This document shows, one piece after another, positions 55,690 through 64,000 of a stretch of DNA of 64,000 bases. The DNA is taken from contig CM062289.1 in assembly GCA_031216915.1 (NCBI GenBank), forward strand, positions 387,230,674-387,294,673, written 5' to 3'. A program made the translations under genes and the position numbers. The first letter of the stretch is position 1, and each line of letters starts with the position of its first letter. Under the pieces are notes generated by a model. It saw nothing but the letters and a program-made list of their open reading frames with translations, had not been told where the DNA came from and ran no database searches. Source of the stretch: Pictodentalium vernedei. Lineage: Eukaryota; Mollusca; Scaphopoda; Dentaliida; Dentaliidae.

Positions 55690-55753
55690 TGGGGATCGAA
55701 CCCGTGCGGTTATGTTTTACGAGCCGGCGCTCTACCCACTACGCCACGACGCT
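55690..55753 (-). tRNA. tRNA-like unit T1 (minus strand)
   Basis: On the minus strand GTGGCGTAGTGGGTAGAGCG (A box) then CTCGTAA (anticodon-loop-like, CGT) and GGGTTCGATCCCC (B box). The anticodon stem does not pair, so it is probably not a working tRNA. Confidence 0.55.
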
Positions 55754-55868
55754 TACATCAGATAGAGACTTTGTGTTCTATATATTGGTATTGGTACTTA
55801 ACTTAATTAATCTAATGAATTTACAATGTTATCACTAAAAGTATAGATGGTAACATGAATTCTTTGAC

Positions 55869-55932
55869 TGGGGATTGAACTCATGCGGTTATGATTTACG
55901 AGCCGGCGTTCTACCCACTACGCCACGACGCT
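55869..55932 (-). tRNA. tRNA-like unit T2 (minus strand)
   Basis: A close relative of T1, with the same A box, CTCGTAA loop and a decayed B box (GAGTTCAATCCCC). The ~110-bp spacer to T1 is homologous to the T2-T3 spacer. Confidence 0.55.
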
Positions 55933-56041
55933 TGCGTTAGTTTGAGACTTTATGTCCCACATATTGGTGTTGGTACTTAAATAACCTAATGAATTTACGA
56001 TATTATCACTAAAAGTAAAAATTGTAAACATTTCCTCTTGT

Positions 56042-56102
56042 GGGGTTTGAACCCGTGCGGTTATGTTTAACAAACCAGCGCTCTACCCACTGTGCCACGA
56101 CA
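56042..56102 (-). tRNA. tRNA-like unit T3 (minus strand)
   Basis: GTGGCACAGTGGGTAGAGCG, loop TTTGTTAA and GGGTTCAAACCCC. The general tRNA layout is kept, the helices are poor. Confidence 0.55.
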
Positions 56103-56221
56103 TTTACATCAATTTGAGACCTTGTGTCCTAAATATGGGTATTGGTACTTAATTTACATAATTAATTTACGATGTCAAAACGAAATTAAAGCGTCAATAA
56201 AGAAATATGAGGTCTCCAAAA

Positions 56222-56283
56222 GGGGATCGAACACGCGATGTTGTGGTTTGTAATTTGGCGATCTATCCACTTAGCCGCAACGT
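56222..56283 (-). tRNA. tRNA-like unit T4 (minus strand)
   Basis: TGCGGCTAAGTGGATAGATC followed by GTGTTCGATCCCC. More diverged, same spacing and strand. Confidence 0.5.
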
Positions 56284-56297
56284 TTACCTCAGAGGCA

Positions 56298-56362
56298 GTT
56301 CAGCGATGTGAACGTAGCGGCTACCCCGAATGAGTGAAGCCGCTGCGTTCAGGTCGCTGAAC
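56298..56362. repeat. Hairpin between T4 and T5
   Basis: GTTCAGCGATGTGAACG...GCGGCT and AGCCGCTGCGTTC...GCTGAAC pair at about 21 of 25 positions around a 15-base loop. Confidence 0.75.
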
Positions 56363-56476
56363 AACATGAGAGTAAGACTCTTTGTCGCACATATTTGAAT
56401 TGGCACTTAATATTCCCAATGAACTTGCGATGTCAAAACAAAACTAAAGGAAAAATTAAAACACAATTTTCCCGTT

Positions 56477-56539
56477 GGGGATGGAACTCGTGACAGTGTA
56501 ATTTGCAGCCCAATGCAATACCGACTTGGCCGCCACACC
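56477..56539 (-). tRNA. tRNA-like unit T5 (minus strand)
   Basis: GTGGCGGCCAAGTCGGTATT, a loop CTGCAAA (anticodon position GCA) and GAGTTCCATCCCC. The spacer still shows homology to the T3-T4 spacer (GGCACTTAATAT, GATGTCAAAAC). Confidence 0.5.
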
Positions 56540-56740
56540 ATCGATACAGCATGACTTCATTTACTAAATATTAGTATTAAAGCACCACAAATTTTGAGAC
56601 AACATGATCTTCTATGAAATATTTTTGATTCGACCTTCAACCTCAAATTTAGAATACACAGAATTCAGTCATGTATTTTGAAAGAAGCCAGTTGTCCAAA
56701 AAGATGTTCAAAAGAAAACATTTTTCTCATTGACTCCGTG

Positions 56741-56815
56741 ATGGGCGCGAACTCATGCCGACAGGTTATCAGAATGTAACAAATAATAGAACAACTCAAT
56801 CACCTGAGCTACTCG
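56741..56815 (-). tRNA. tRNA-like unit T6 (minus strand)
   Basis: GAGTAGCTCAGGTGATTGAG is a good A box; the B box is GAGTTCGCGCCC. The spacer to T5 is not obviously related to the earlier ones. Confidence 0.45.
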
Positions 56816-57036
56816 TTATTATCAAAATTCAATGGATATTAATTCGACATAGCCTGTCTGTTATTCGGTTTGGTGCTTTCATCCCCATGGAGTTCAATGT
56901 TCAATGTCGGTCAAAATTTAGTTGATGCGAATGCCATCAGCTGCTTTTTCCTAATCTATCAATCTTATAAAAGAGAGGTTTTCATGAAGACGTTTTGAGT
57001 GTGAATTGAGAGAAAATCAAAATGTTAGGTATAAAC

Positions 57037-57112
57037 GGGATTTGAACCTTCGCGGACAATGATCGTTTCCCAGCATCACCAAACAGCGCGCATATCAATC
57101 GAGCTACTCGGG
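57037..57112 (-). tRNA. tRNA-like unit T7 (minus strand)
   Basis: GAGTAGCTCGATTGATATGC and AGGTTCAAATCCCG, with an overall tRNA-sized span of about 76 bases. Helix pairing is incomplete. Confidence 0.5.
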
Positions 57113-57380
57113 ATATAACTTTTAATTAACTTTTAATTAACTTTGTATTCGTCTTTTGAAAACATGTGTAGTAACAGCCGAATAAAATAAACAGATATAT
57201 GGATGAATATGTGACTCCGTCATACAAAAGCCAAAATGGGATTCTTCGACGTTCGCAGATACAGATAAATGTTGCCTTTGAGAAGTTGAACATTGCAGGG
57301 AAATAACTGGCAGGTTTTAATGAAGCGACTCACTCGCTGCGACTTCAGATTACTCCCAAGAGAAAAGATGAAATAGATTT

Positions 57381-57472
57381 GCGGCGACTGGGATTCGAAC
57401 CTTTGCTTTGGTTAATATCAATCTTTCCGCAAATACAAAAACAACTGCTCGACTGGCTGAGCCAACAGGGAC
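57381..57472 (-). tRNA. tRNA-like unit T8 (minus strand)
   Basis: TTGGCTCAGCCAGTCGAGCA and a canonical B box, AGGTTCGAATCCC. The interval between boxes is longer than usual, like a tRNA with a long variable arm, but the acceptor ends do not match. Confidence 0.5.
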
Positions 57473-58335
57473 GCACAAGAAACGGCAACACCAAATACAT
57501 ATTATCTGTATACAGGCCTTGGAATTAGAACGTTACGAAAAAATTTTGTTTTGTCAGTTTAAAACGTCGATAAGAATTAAATTCGGGCAAATTTTTGTTC
57601 GTTTAGAATACATAATGAAAATCTGTTTTGCGAGGGGAAAAGGGGGGGGGGGGGGGGGATCTTTTGAGTTCTTCACCTGAAAGGGAAAATATTTTCGGAA
57701 CTGAACCTGTATCGAAAGACTTCGCAGCCGTGATAGACATCGTTTCGATCCACTTCGCTATTGAACTCGAGCCAGTACTGTCTTTTGTTATAATTTGACG
57801 AATGCATAATTTTTGAACACTGAACGGCTGAAAAAAATACTGTCATCAGGGAATATTAAAGATGAATGATGCAGGTACCAAACTAGAACGTTCGAATTCG
57901 AATACAAAATGAGACCAATGGTTAAAAAAAAAAAAGGGAAAAAAGAAATTTTTTTAGAACATTTGGTATGAAATGATTCCCTAATTAGTTTTACCACCTC
58001 ATTGTTCAGAATCTTTTTTGTGTTAATAACAGACACCATGTAAGGTTCAATTTAGTACGTTTTATTGTTTGTTGTTTAATGTGTTTTTTTATAATTACTT
58101 GGTTTTATATTTTTTGTTTATAGACCTATGGCGCAAGTGGGAATTGATCACGCAACCATCAAGCCATTTTTTTACATTCTTGGCGAATGAAAAATCACTT
58201 CCGAAAATATTAATTCCTAATGTAACGATATTGGTCCATAACAATGTCTTCAAGTCTGTCAGGTCTAATTTGACAATTCCAAAATTCTCCATTTATTTTT
58301 CAATTTTTATAATATTATTCATACTCTCGAAGTTG
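57473..58335. other. Unassigned; poly-G 57642-57658
   Basis: AT-rich with no recognised repeat or gene. Confidence 0.35.
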
Positions 58336-58539
58336 TTATTTGTCCACTTCATTTTCAACTGTCTTCAGCCGTGAAAAGCCATGTATCTGATTGAAGTTAA
58401 TGTTGATCATGTTATATGCGGTTTCTTTGTTATGTATCTTATGAAGATTGTGGAACGTATTCTCCTCCAAATGCCTGGTACATAATATGTGTGTTGAGTT
58501 TGGGAAGCGGGCTTTGATTGCAATTGCCGACAGCCACAA
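58336..58539 (-). pseudogene. MULE-like transposase fragment
   Basis: On the minus strand about 65 codons read LWLSAIAIKARFPNSTHILC then TRHLEENTFHNL. The pattern Ala-Ile-x(4)-Phe-Pro-x(5)-Leu-Cys-x(2)-His-Leu-x(2)-Asn is the segment after the second catalytic Asp in Mutator-like (MULE) transposase domains. A stop lies just upstream and the rest of the domain is not seen, so this is a relic. It could also be another RNase-H-fold transposase family. Confidence 0.45.
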
Positions 58540-59338
58540 AGAGAACTAATTAACAAGTCACAATGCTATTAATAATTCACACTATCTCTTACAGAGATGC
58601 AGCCGAGGTAAATGCTAATTACCAAGCTACCCACTAAACACCGAGGGGAAGATCTTTCAGCAAACGCTGTTGCTTTAGCGCCCATAATTCTCAAATATGG
58701 CATTAAAACCATGCACATACTGCTTAAATCTATTTATGCACTTATGATACACAACCCCATATCCTTTTCAGAGTTTTTAACCCCATTCCCACCCCTATTT
58801 TCCTTCACCTTGGTATCCCTCGGTATACCTCGGTATCCCTCGGTGTTTAGTATGACCGATAGCGAAACACATTCTTTTGCACTGTGCAGAGTTTAATCTT
58901 GTCAAACGGCAGTGTTGTGATACGATGTCTCAAGATTAGAGACCAATTTTACAACACAGACCCCCTCCCCCCCCCCCCCCCCCCCCATAAAATTATGATA
59001 CTATTATGTTCTAATGCATCTTTCATGATACATTACACTCGGTCCATTTTCTGGCTTAGCCCTCGACCATTATCTAGCCGAATATCCTTGGCTGAGTGTA
59101 AATATTATCCTGTACTTAATGGTCTTAATATCATAGTTACGGGAGAAATGTTTTGTGTAAACAGAAATAATCACGATAAGATATCAATGGATGTCATTTC
59201 AATCAGCAACTTTTGTCTTTGTTTTGTGCAACTTTCGTCTTTGTTTTGGGAACGGCGAACGTCAGTTCACTCGTCGAAGTTGTTTCAGTGAATCAGAACG
59301 AAAAGGGAAACCCATACGCCTACTATCATAAGAACCGA
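58540..59338. other. Unassigned; C-rich tract 58961-58986
   Basis: A small direct repeat CCTCGGTATACCTCGGTATCCC at 58822-58840 and a 20-base C run. ORFs at 58612-58896 and 58884-59291 are unrecognised. Confidence 0.35.
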
Positions 59339-59587
59339 TTAATTCTTTACCCAACGCAGACGATATCAAAATTTATTATTTTAAATATAATTTTTTCAAA
59401 TTTTTCAAAAAATTTCAACAAAACCATATCATGTGACCCCTCGTTGGAACGAGCTCGACGAGCTCGTTCCAACGAGGGGTCACATGATATGGTTTTGTTG
59501 AAATTTTTTGAAAAATAATATTTTTTCAACTGCAGAATTTTCACATTACGCAGGCGGATGCGAGCGATTCGTTGGGTAAAGGGTTAA
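59339..59587. mobile_element. Palindromic TTAA-type MITE, copy 3
   Basis: TTAA is intact at both ends (59339-59342, 59584-59587). The ends ATTCTTTACCCAACGCAG and inverse CCCTTTACCCAACGAATC, and the perfect central palindrome CCTCGTTGGAACGAGCTCG / inverse with the flanking CAAAACCATATCATGTGACC, match copy 2 in inverted orientation. Confidence 0.8.
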
Positions 59588-59850
59588 ACCGGAGTTGCTG
59601 AGTTGTGCATCCACTGGAGATCCGTTTAAACTTGGCAACAAATTAGTTGTACTGGGAAATAATACCAAACGGACAATAAAAAAACAACCTCCCCCACCCC
59701 TACCCCCTTCAAATTCGAAAGGCACTTACCTTGCGAAAACTCACAAATTTTCAATCGGCGGGCAAATCTTAGAAAATAGGCGGGATTCCTCCCAACAATT
59801 TCTGCTAAATTGACATAAGGTTAAATAAATATATGTTTCCAATTTCTTTT
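59588..59850. other. Unassigned
   Basis: One 72-codon ORF (59595-59813) has a proline-run artefact. No feature is recognised. Confidence 0.35.
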
Positions 59851-59909
59851 AGTATGAGGTGACGCCTTTGACTGTAGACCTCGGGGTGGTGGGTTTTGAA
59901 TCCAATAGG
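59851..59909 (+). tRNA. tRNA-like sequence, plus strand (second head)
   Basis: AGTATGAGGTGACGCCTTTG, GACTGTAGACC and GTGGGTTTTGAATCC give a tRNA-like order with a GTA loop and a decayed B box. A-rich sequence similar to that after 55382 follows. Confidence 0.35.
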
Positions 59910-60137
59910 AAGAAAATTTTTGACAAAATGGTAAAAAAATAGCGAAAATGAGTGAAAAAAAAAGAGAAATATTTATTTCTTTAACATAATCCCACCTACC
60001 TTCTCCTATCTTGCTGTCTCAGTTTCACCCTTTCACTTACCTTCTGGTTAGTTACCCCTCGGAGCTTCTAGCCCAGCACCTCATCTTCTGTTATCTTTAT
60101 TAGGAGTTAAGTGTTTGGTTATATTTTTTTTTAGTTT

Positions 60138-60211
60138 GCCACGACGAGGGTTCGAACTCTCGACCTTGTGACTCGCAGTCCGCATCGATACCGATCGCGC
60201 TATCACGATTA
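60138..60211 (-). tRNA. tRNA-like unit T9 (minus strand)
   Basis: GTGATAGCGCGATCGGTATC and GAGAGTTCGAACCCTC on the minus strand. The T arm pairs at four of five positions with a perfect TTCGAAC loop, the best T arm of the set. The anticodon and acceptor stems fail. Confidence 0.5.
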
Positions 60212-61261
60212 CGTCAAGATGTTGTCATATGTTCATGAGAGTTCATATTATTATGTTCCAGAATAAGGGAATATTTGTATAACTGATTTCTGTATACAAG
60301 TATTCCGGACTCGGACTCGGTATACAATTTTTAGTGATACTTGATAGCCCAAACACAACGCCTCTACCGACTTGACTATGAGGAATTCATTGAAAAGTGT
60401 GATGAAAGGCCTTCCGACGATGATCGAAATGGAATGAAACTGACAAAAACGAGACCGAAACACACTGTAACGATACTAAGTGCGCAACGCAAGTTACTCA
60501 GTTAATTTCCACGCATGAACAAGATCGAAGAGCAGTTGGCAAGTTTCGATGTTTTGATCTTTCGATGATATCGACATACACCTGTTTATCCAACTACTCC
60601 GTCACTCCAATGGAGTTAATAAATATTTTTCTGCTCCCTATAACTGTTTAGCACACTCTTGTGTTATATGCTAGCCTGTGAATTATCGCAAATTATCTAA
60701 AAAAATATTTATCGATATCTATCGACTCGATGGATATCGATAAATATCCCTCAGTAGCTTCCAAAATGATGCCACGCTACGCCGCATCACGCCGCCTTGA
60801 AGGAACGATCAGCTGATCTTTGTTACTGTTTTGAAAGGTACGCATTTGGGGTCGAATTGGGCTGAATATGGTGCAATAAAATGACTCATAGCACAGGGGG
60901 GGGGGGGGGGGGGACCAAAAATTTGCAAGACGTGACGTGGGGGAGGGTGGGTCTCTTGAGTGCGCCAAAAATGTGCATTTCCAACTTGTGCAAATTTTTT
61001 TAATTTTTTAAAAATATATCAATATATCAGCTAATATATACCATCATTTGTGTTTCAAACCTTAAAGATGATGTTGTACATCACACTCTTAACATAAATA
61101 CAATACCAGGAGGCTTTATATGTGAGAATATTGGACTTAATCTGGGAAAATGTCACACGTTAGTAGGGGGTGGGTGTCTTGTTCGAAATGTAGAAAATAT
61201 GCAGACAATATTTTGGGAAACTTTTCTCTGATGCACTAAATTCAACCCAAGTTATTTATTT
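60212..61261. other. Unassigned; short palindrome and poly-G
   Basis: ATATTTATCGATATC / GATATCGATAAATAT form a palindrome at 60705-60747. Eighteen G lie at 60896-60913. Nothing else is recognised. Confidence 0.4.
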
Positions 61262-61385
61262 ATTAATTTATTTATTTATTTATTGGTGTTTAACGACACT
61301 TTAACAACCAGGGTCATATCGTGTCGGTGACAGGTTTACGGGTGGAGGAAGTCAGAGTACCCGGGGAGAACCACCGAGCAACGAC
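61262..61385 (-). mobile_element. V-SINE-like 3' domain (copy 2)
   Basis: On the minus strand GTGGTTCTCCCCGGGTACTC, CTTCCTCCACCCGTAAACC, CCTGGTTGTTAAAGTGTCG and GTTAAACACCAATAAATAAA, then an AAAT-rich tail. It aligns with 2258-2352, where copy 1 is on the plus strand. It is only the 3' part. Confidence 0.55.
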
Positions 61386-61582
61386 GACCAAAGTATACCC
61401 TAAAATTGACCAAAGATAGCACAACGAGAGCTTTAGAGATATTTTTTGCGACAAACCATTCAGTTTAAAAATCGGCAGTTTATAATAAAAAAAATACCCT
61501 AATGACGATTCTGGTACAGAAGAAGCAGTAACTGATTTGACTGTTATACTGACCGATATAAACAATCTGGCGTCGATCAGAA

Positions 61583-63986
61583 TTGTGCGTGCCCCTAAAA
61601 AGAAAAAAACCTAAAAGGAAATGGTTTGATGATGAACGCAAACATCTAAAATACGTCATGCAAAATTCACTTAAGAATCTTCGGCAAGACCCTCAGGATA
61701 GACCTCTGTTGCAAAAGTTTTTTCATTGTAAGAAAATGTATAAAAGAGCAACGAAGAAAAAATCAAAAATGCGCTACAAAAACATATGGGAAAACCTCGA
61801 AAAATTATCATCTTCAGATCAAAAAACCTATTGGCAGACAATTAAGTCTCTTCCAACAAACAGTGTTGAGATCAATCATCTAGACCCCGAAAGGTCTGTT
61901 GATTTATTTAAAACGCTTTTGTGTCGACCACAATCCCACGAAAATGCATCCGATGTTATAAACACAGAAGTGGATATACAACACCCATTGAATAATGACC
62001 AAATCTCGGCTACCGAAATAATACACTCTCTGAGAAGTCTGAAAAACAATAAATCGACCGGGTGTGATAACATTTCAAACGAACTCTCAAAAATAATAGT
62101 CCCCCCATATGTTTGATCATGTAACTAAATTATTTAATCAGGTATTTGAATCACATTATTATCCCCCCTAATGGAGTAAATCTTTTTTCACCACATTATA
62201 TAAGAAGGATGATCGAAACGATCCCAATAATTATAGAGCTGTTGCCGTAAGCGGTGCTCTGGATAAGCTATTCAATAGAGTTATTAACGAGAGGATTAAT
62301 ACCTATTCTGAAGATAATTCCTTGATTAGTGATAATCAAATCGGGTTTAGAAAACACCGTAGTACTATCTTTATTCTTAAAACAGATATAAACAAATATA
62401 AAAAAACGTAAACAACCGTTACATGCTGTTTTTGTTGATTTTAGAAAAGCATTTGATACTGTTGATAGAAACATTCTTTTTGATATATTACACCGCCTCG
62501 GGATACAGGATAATATATTTAAAATTTTAAAATCCCTATATAGCTTAAGTTACTATCAAATAAAAACTTCGCAAGGATTAAGCCCACCCTTAATGTCAAC
62601 GGTTGGTGTCAGACAAGGTTGTGTGATCTCGCCGACGCTCTTCAAAATCTTTATCGACGACATTGGCTTAATCTTTGATGAAAAATGTGACCCCGTCCGT
62701 ATACATACCACGAATCTAAGTCACTTGCTATTTGCCGACGATTTAGCGATCATCTCAATCTCGTCTCGCGGACGACAGAGAGCATTGGATAACTTGTATG
62801 CCTACTGCACTAAAAACACACTTAGCGTGAATGTTGACAAAACTAAAGTTATGATTTTTCATTCGCGAAAGAAAAAGGAGCCCGATGGTTTTCATATTGG
62901 GAACAGTGAGCTTATGCACGCCCATCAGTCCATCAGTACACATATCTGGGACTTCCGTTTACATCCAACGGTAAACTACAGAATGCGCAACAAGATCTCA
63001 AACTGAAAGGTTTAAAAACCATCTTCAGCCTGAATAACAACTTTAAAAGAAAGTGCCGTCCGCCTGTTTCGGTTTACCTAAAACTATTCAACATCCTGAT
63101 AAAACCCATCCTCTTATACGGCAGTGAATTATGGGCCACGGAAATCAACGATGCTAATAATGATACATTGCCATGTGAAACCGTTCATATTCAGTTCGGT
63201 AAGTTAATCCTGGGCGTGAACAATAAATCATCGAACCATGCAGTGAGAGCTGAACTTGGACAGTACCCACTGCACATAGATGCCAAAATCCAGTTCGCTG
63301 AGTTTGTATCAAAATCATATGATCCCCAAACCCCTTCCTTACAATCAGAGGCTAGAACTGAATCCGAGAATTACACTATGTCGGACTCAATGTTAGTTAA
63401 ATATCAGACAGCAGCTTTTTGCCAATTATAATCCTCAAAATAACTCTGATCAGAAATTTCCGTTTCAGCCTGTGAAATACATAACAATAAGAGAAAATCT
63501 GAAAGAGACCCATTTAAATCATTTTTATAATGCTATATTTGATGACAACAGGAAAACTGGAAAAAATAAGCTGAGAGCTTATCGAGAGTTTAAAAACAAA
63601 TATCACCTTGAGCCTTATTTGATCTACACAACATCCCCGAGGCGAGAAACATATTTTCTCGTCTGCATGTAAGTGACCACAAACTTATGATAGAAAAGAG
63701 GAGGCATATGCAACCACCCATCCCCGTAAGTGAACGCTTATGCGCGGTATGCGGCTCAGGTGCAGTGGAAACAGAATGGCACTTCTTTATAGAGTGCAGT
63801 TAATATGCGTCTCTTAGAGAACGTGCATATTACAAATTTGAACGTGAATACCAAGAGTTTGTTGAGATGGACACATCCGAGGGATTCATATTCCTGATGG
63901 GAAACAATGTGCCACAGCTATGCGGTATTATCTGTAATATGATCCAGCAATTCTTAAAACAACGAGAACAAGTTTTGTCAATCTGA
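61583..63986 (+). pseudogene. Non-LTR retrotransposon ORF2: RT and C-terminal zinc knuckle, broken
   Basis: The open section 61583-62116 carries KKPKRKWFDDE and a basic linker, then LKNNKSTGCDNISNEL, the usual lead-in to LINE RT. After a shift come YKKDDRNDPNNYRAVAVSG (about 62200), QIGFRKHRST (62338), VDFRKAFDTVDR (palm Asp, about 62435), VGVRQGCVISPTLFKIFIDD (62600), LLFADDLAII (catalytic FADD, about 62730) and VNVDKTKVMIF. A thumb section and a Cys-x2-Cys-x9-His-x4-Cys knuckle (CAVC...H...C, 63741-63797) end at TGA 63984. The endonuclease is absent, so it is 5'-truncated near 61560. At least four frame breaks make it dead. The clade is not resolved; I/Nimb-like RT is my impression. Confidence 0.85.
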
Positions 63987-64000
63987 CACCAAGAGGTGAC

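Noticed and set aside
55690..57472. Functional tRNA gene cluster
   Set aside because: A and B boxes are present, but acceptor and anticodon stems do not pair in any unit on hand inspection; annotated as tRNA-like only.

Overview
The window looks like animal nuclear DNA, most likely from a marine mollusc and probably a bivalve. It is AT-rich, has no operon-like gene packing and is built almost wholly from repeats. The pointers to a mollusc are established knowledge applied to what is visible: arrays of 140-160 bp core repeats bounded by hairpins (the architecture described for bivalve pearl elements and other non-autonomous Helitron/Helentron elements), two copies of a V-SINE-like 3' domain of the kind common in molluscs, DIRS retrotransposons and many fold-back MITEs. 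I found no convincing host protein gene.

Layout. 0-7.5 kb: short fold-backs, MITE copies, a V-SINE-like copy and hairpin-bounded array element A (2981-5435). 7.5-13.9 kb: mostly unassigned, with a 1.4 kb dispersed repeat (copy 1, interrupted) and the 3' end of a decayed non-LTR retrotransposon with a four-unit 130-bp tail array. 14.07-24.1 kb: a 10 kb composite with about 1.5 kb inverted arms carrying some twenty copies of a short motif (ACCGCAGGTCCC), enclosing array element B and a 153-bp satellite of about 23 units. 24.2-25.4 kb: two fold-backs. 26.0-32.0 kb: a decayed DIRS-like retrotransposon (gag, RT, RNase H, tyrosine recombinase) split by a hAT-type MITE with an 8-bp target duplication. 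32-37 kb: remnants of core-repeat arrays, a TTAA-flanked palindromic MITE and element E. 37.5-44.0 kb: a second, much better preserved DIRS-like element with inverted terminal repeats and an internal complementary region, the hallmark of DIRS circularisation. 44.3-50.9 kb: nested array elements D, H, C and F. 50.9-52.4 kb: dispersed repeat copy 2 (opposite strand) holding another hAT-like MITE. 52.7-55.3 kb: fold-backs and an 84-bp duplication. 55.4-57.5 kb and 59.85-60.2 kb: an unusual array of degenerate tRNA-like sequences, eight consecutive ones on the minus strand. 61.3-64.0 kb: a V-SINE-like 3' domain and a frameshifted non-LTR retrotransposon RT reaching the window edge.

The coding capacity is retrotransposon-derived: gag, reverse transcriptase/RNase H and tyrosine recombinase of DIRS elements, RTs of two non-LTR elements, and one MULE-like transposase scrap. 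All have at least one lesion. Non-coding elements are nested in each other, which gives a relative insertion history in several places. The observations most worth following are the shared end-architecture of the array elements, the motif-studded inverted arms at 14-24 kb, and the tRNA-like array at 55-57 kb.
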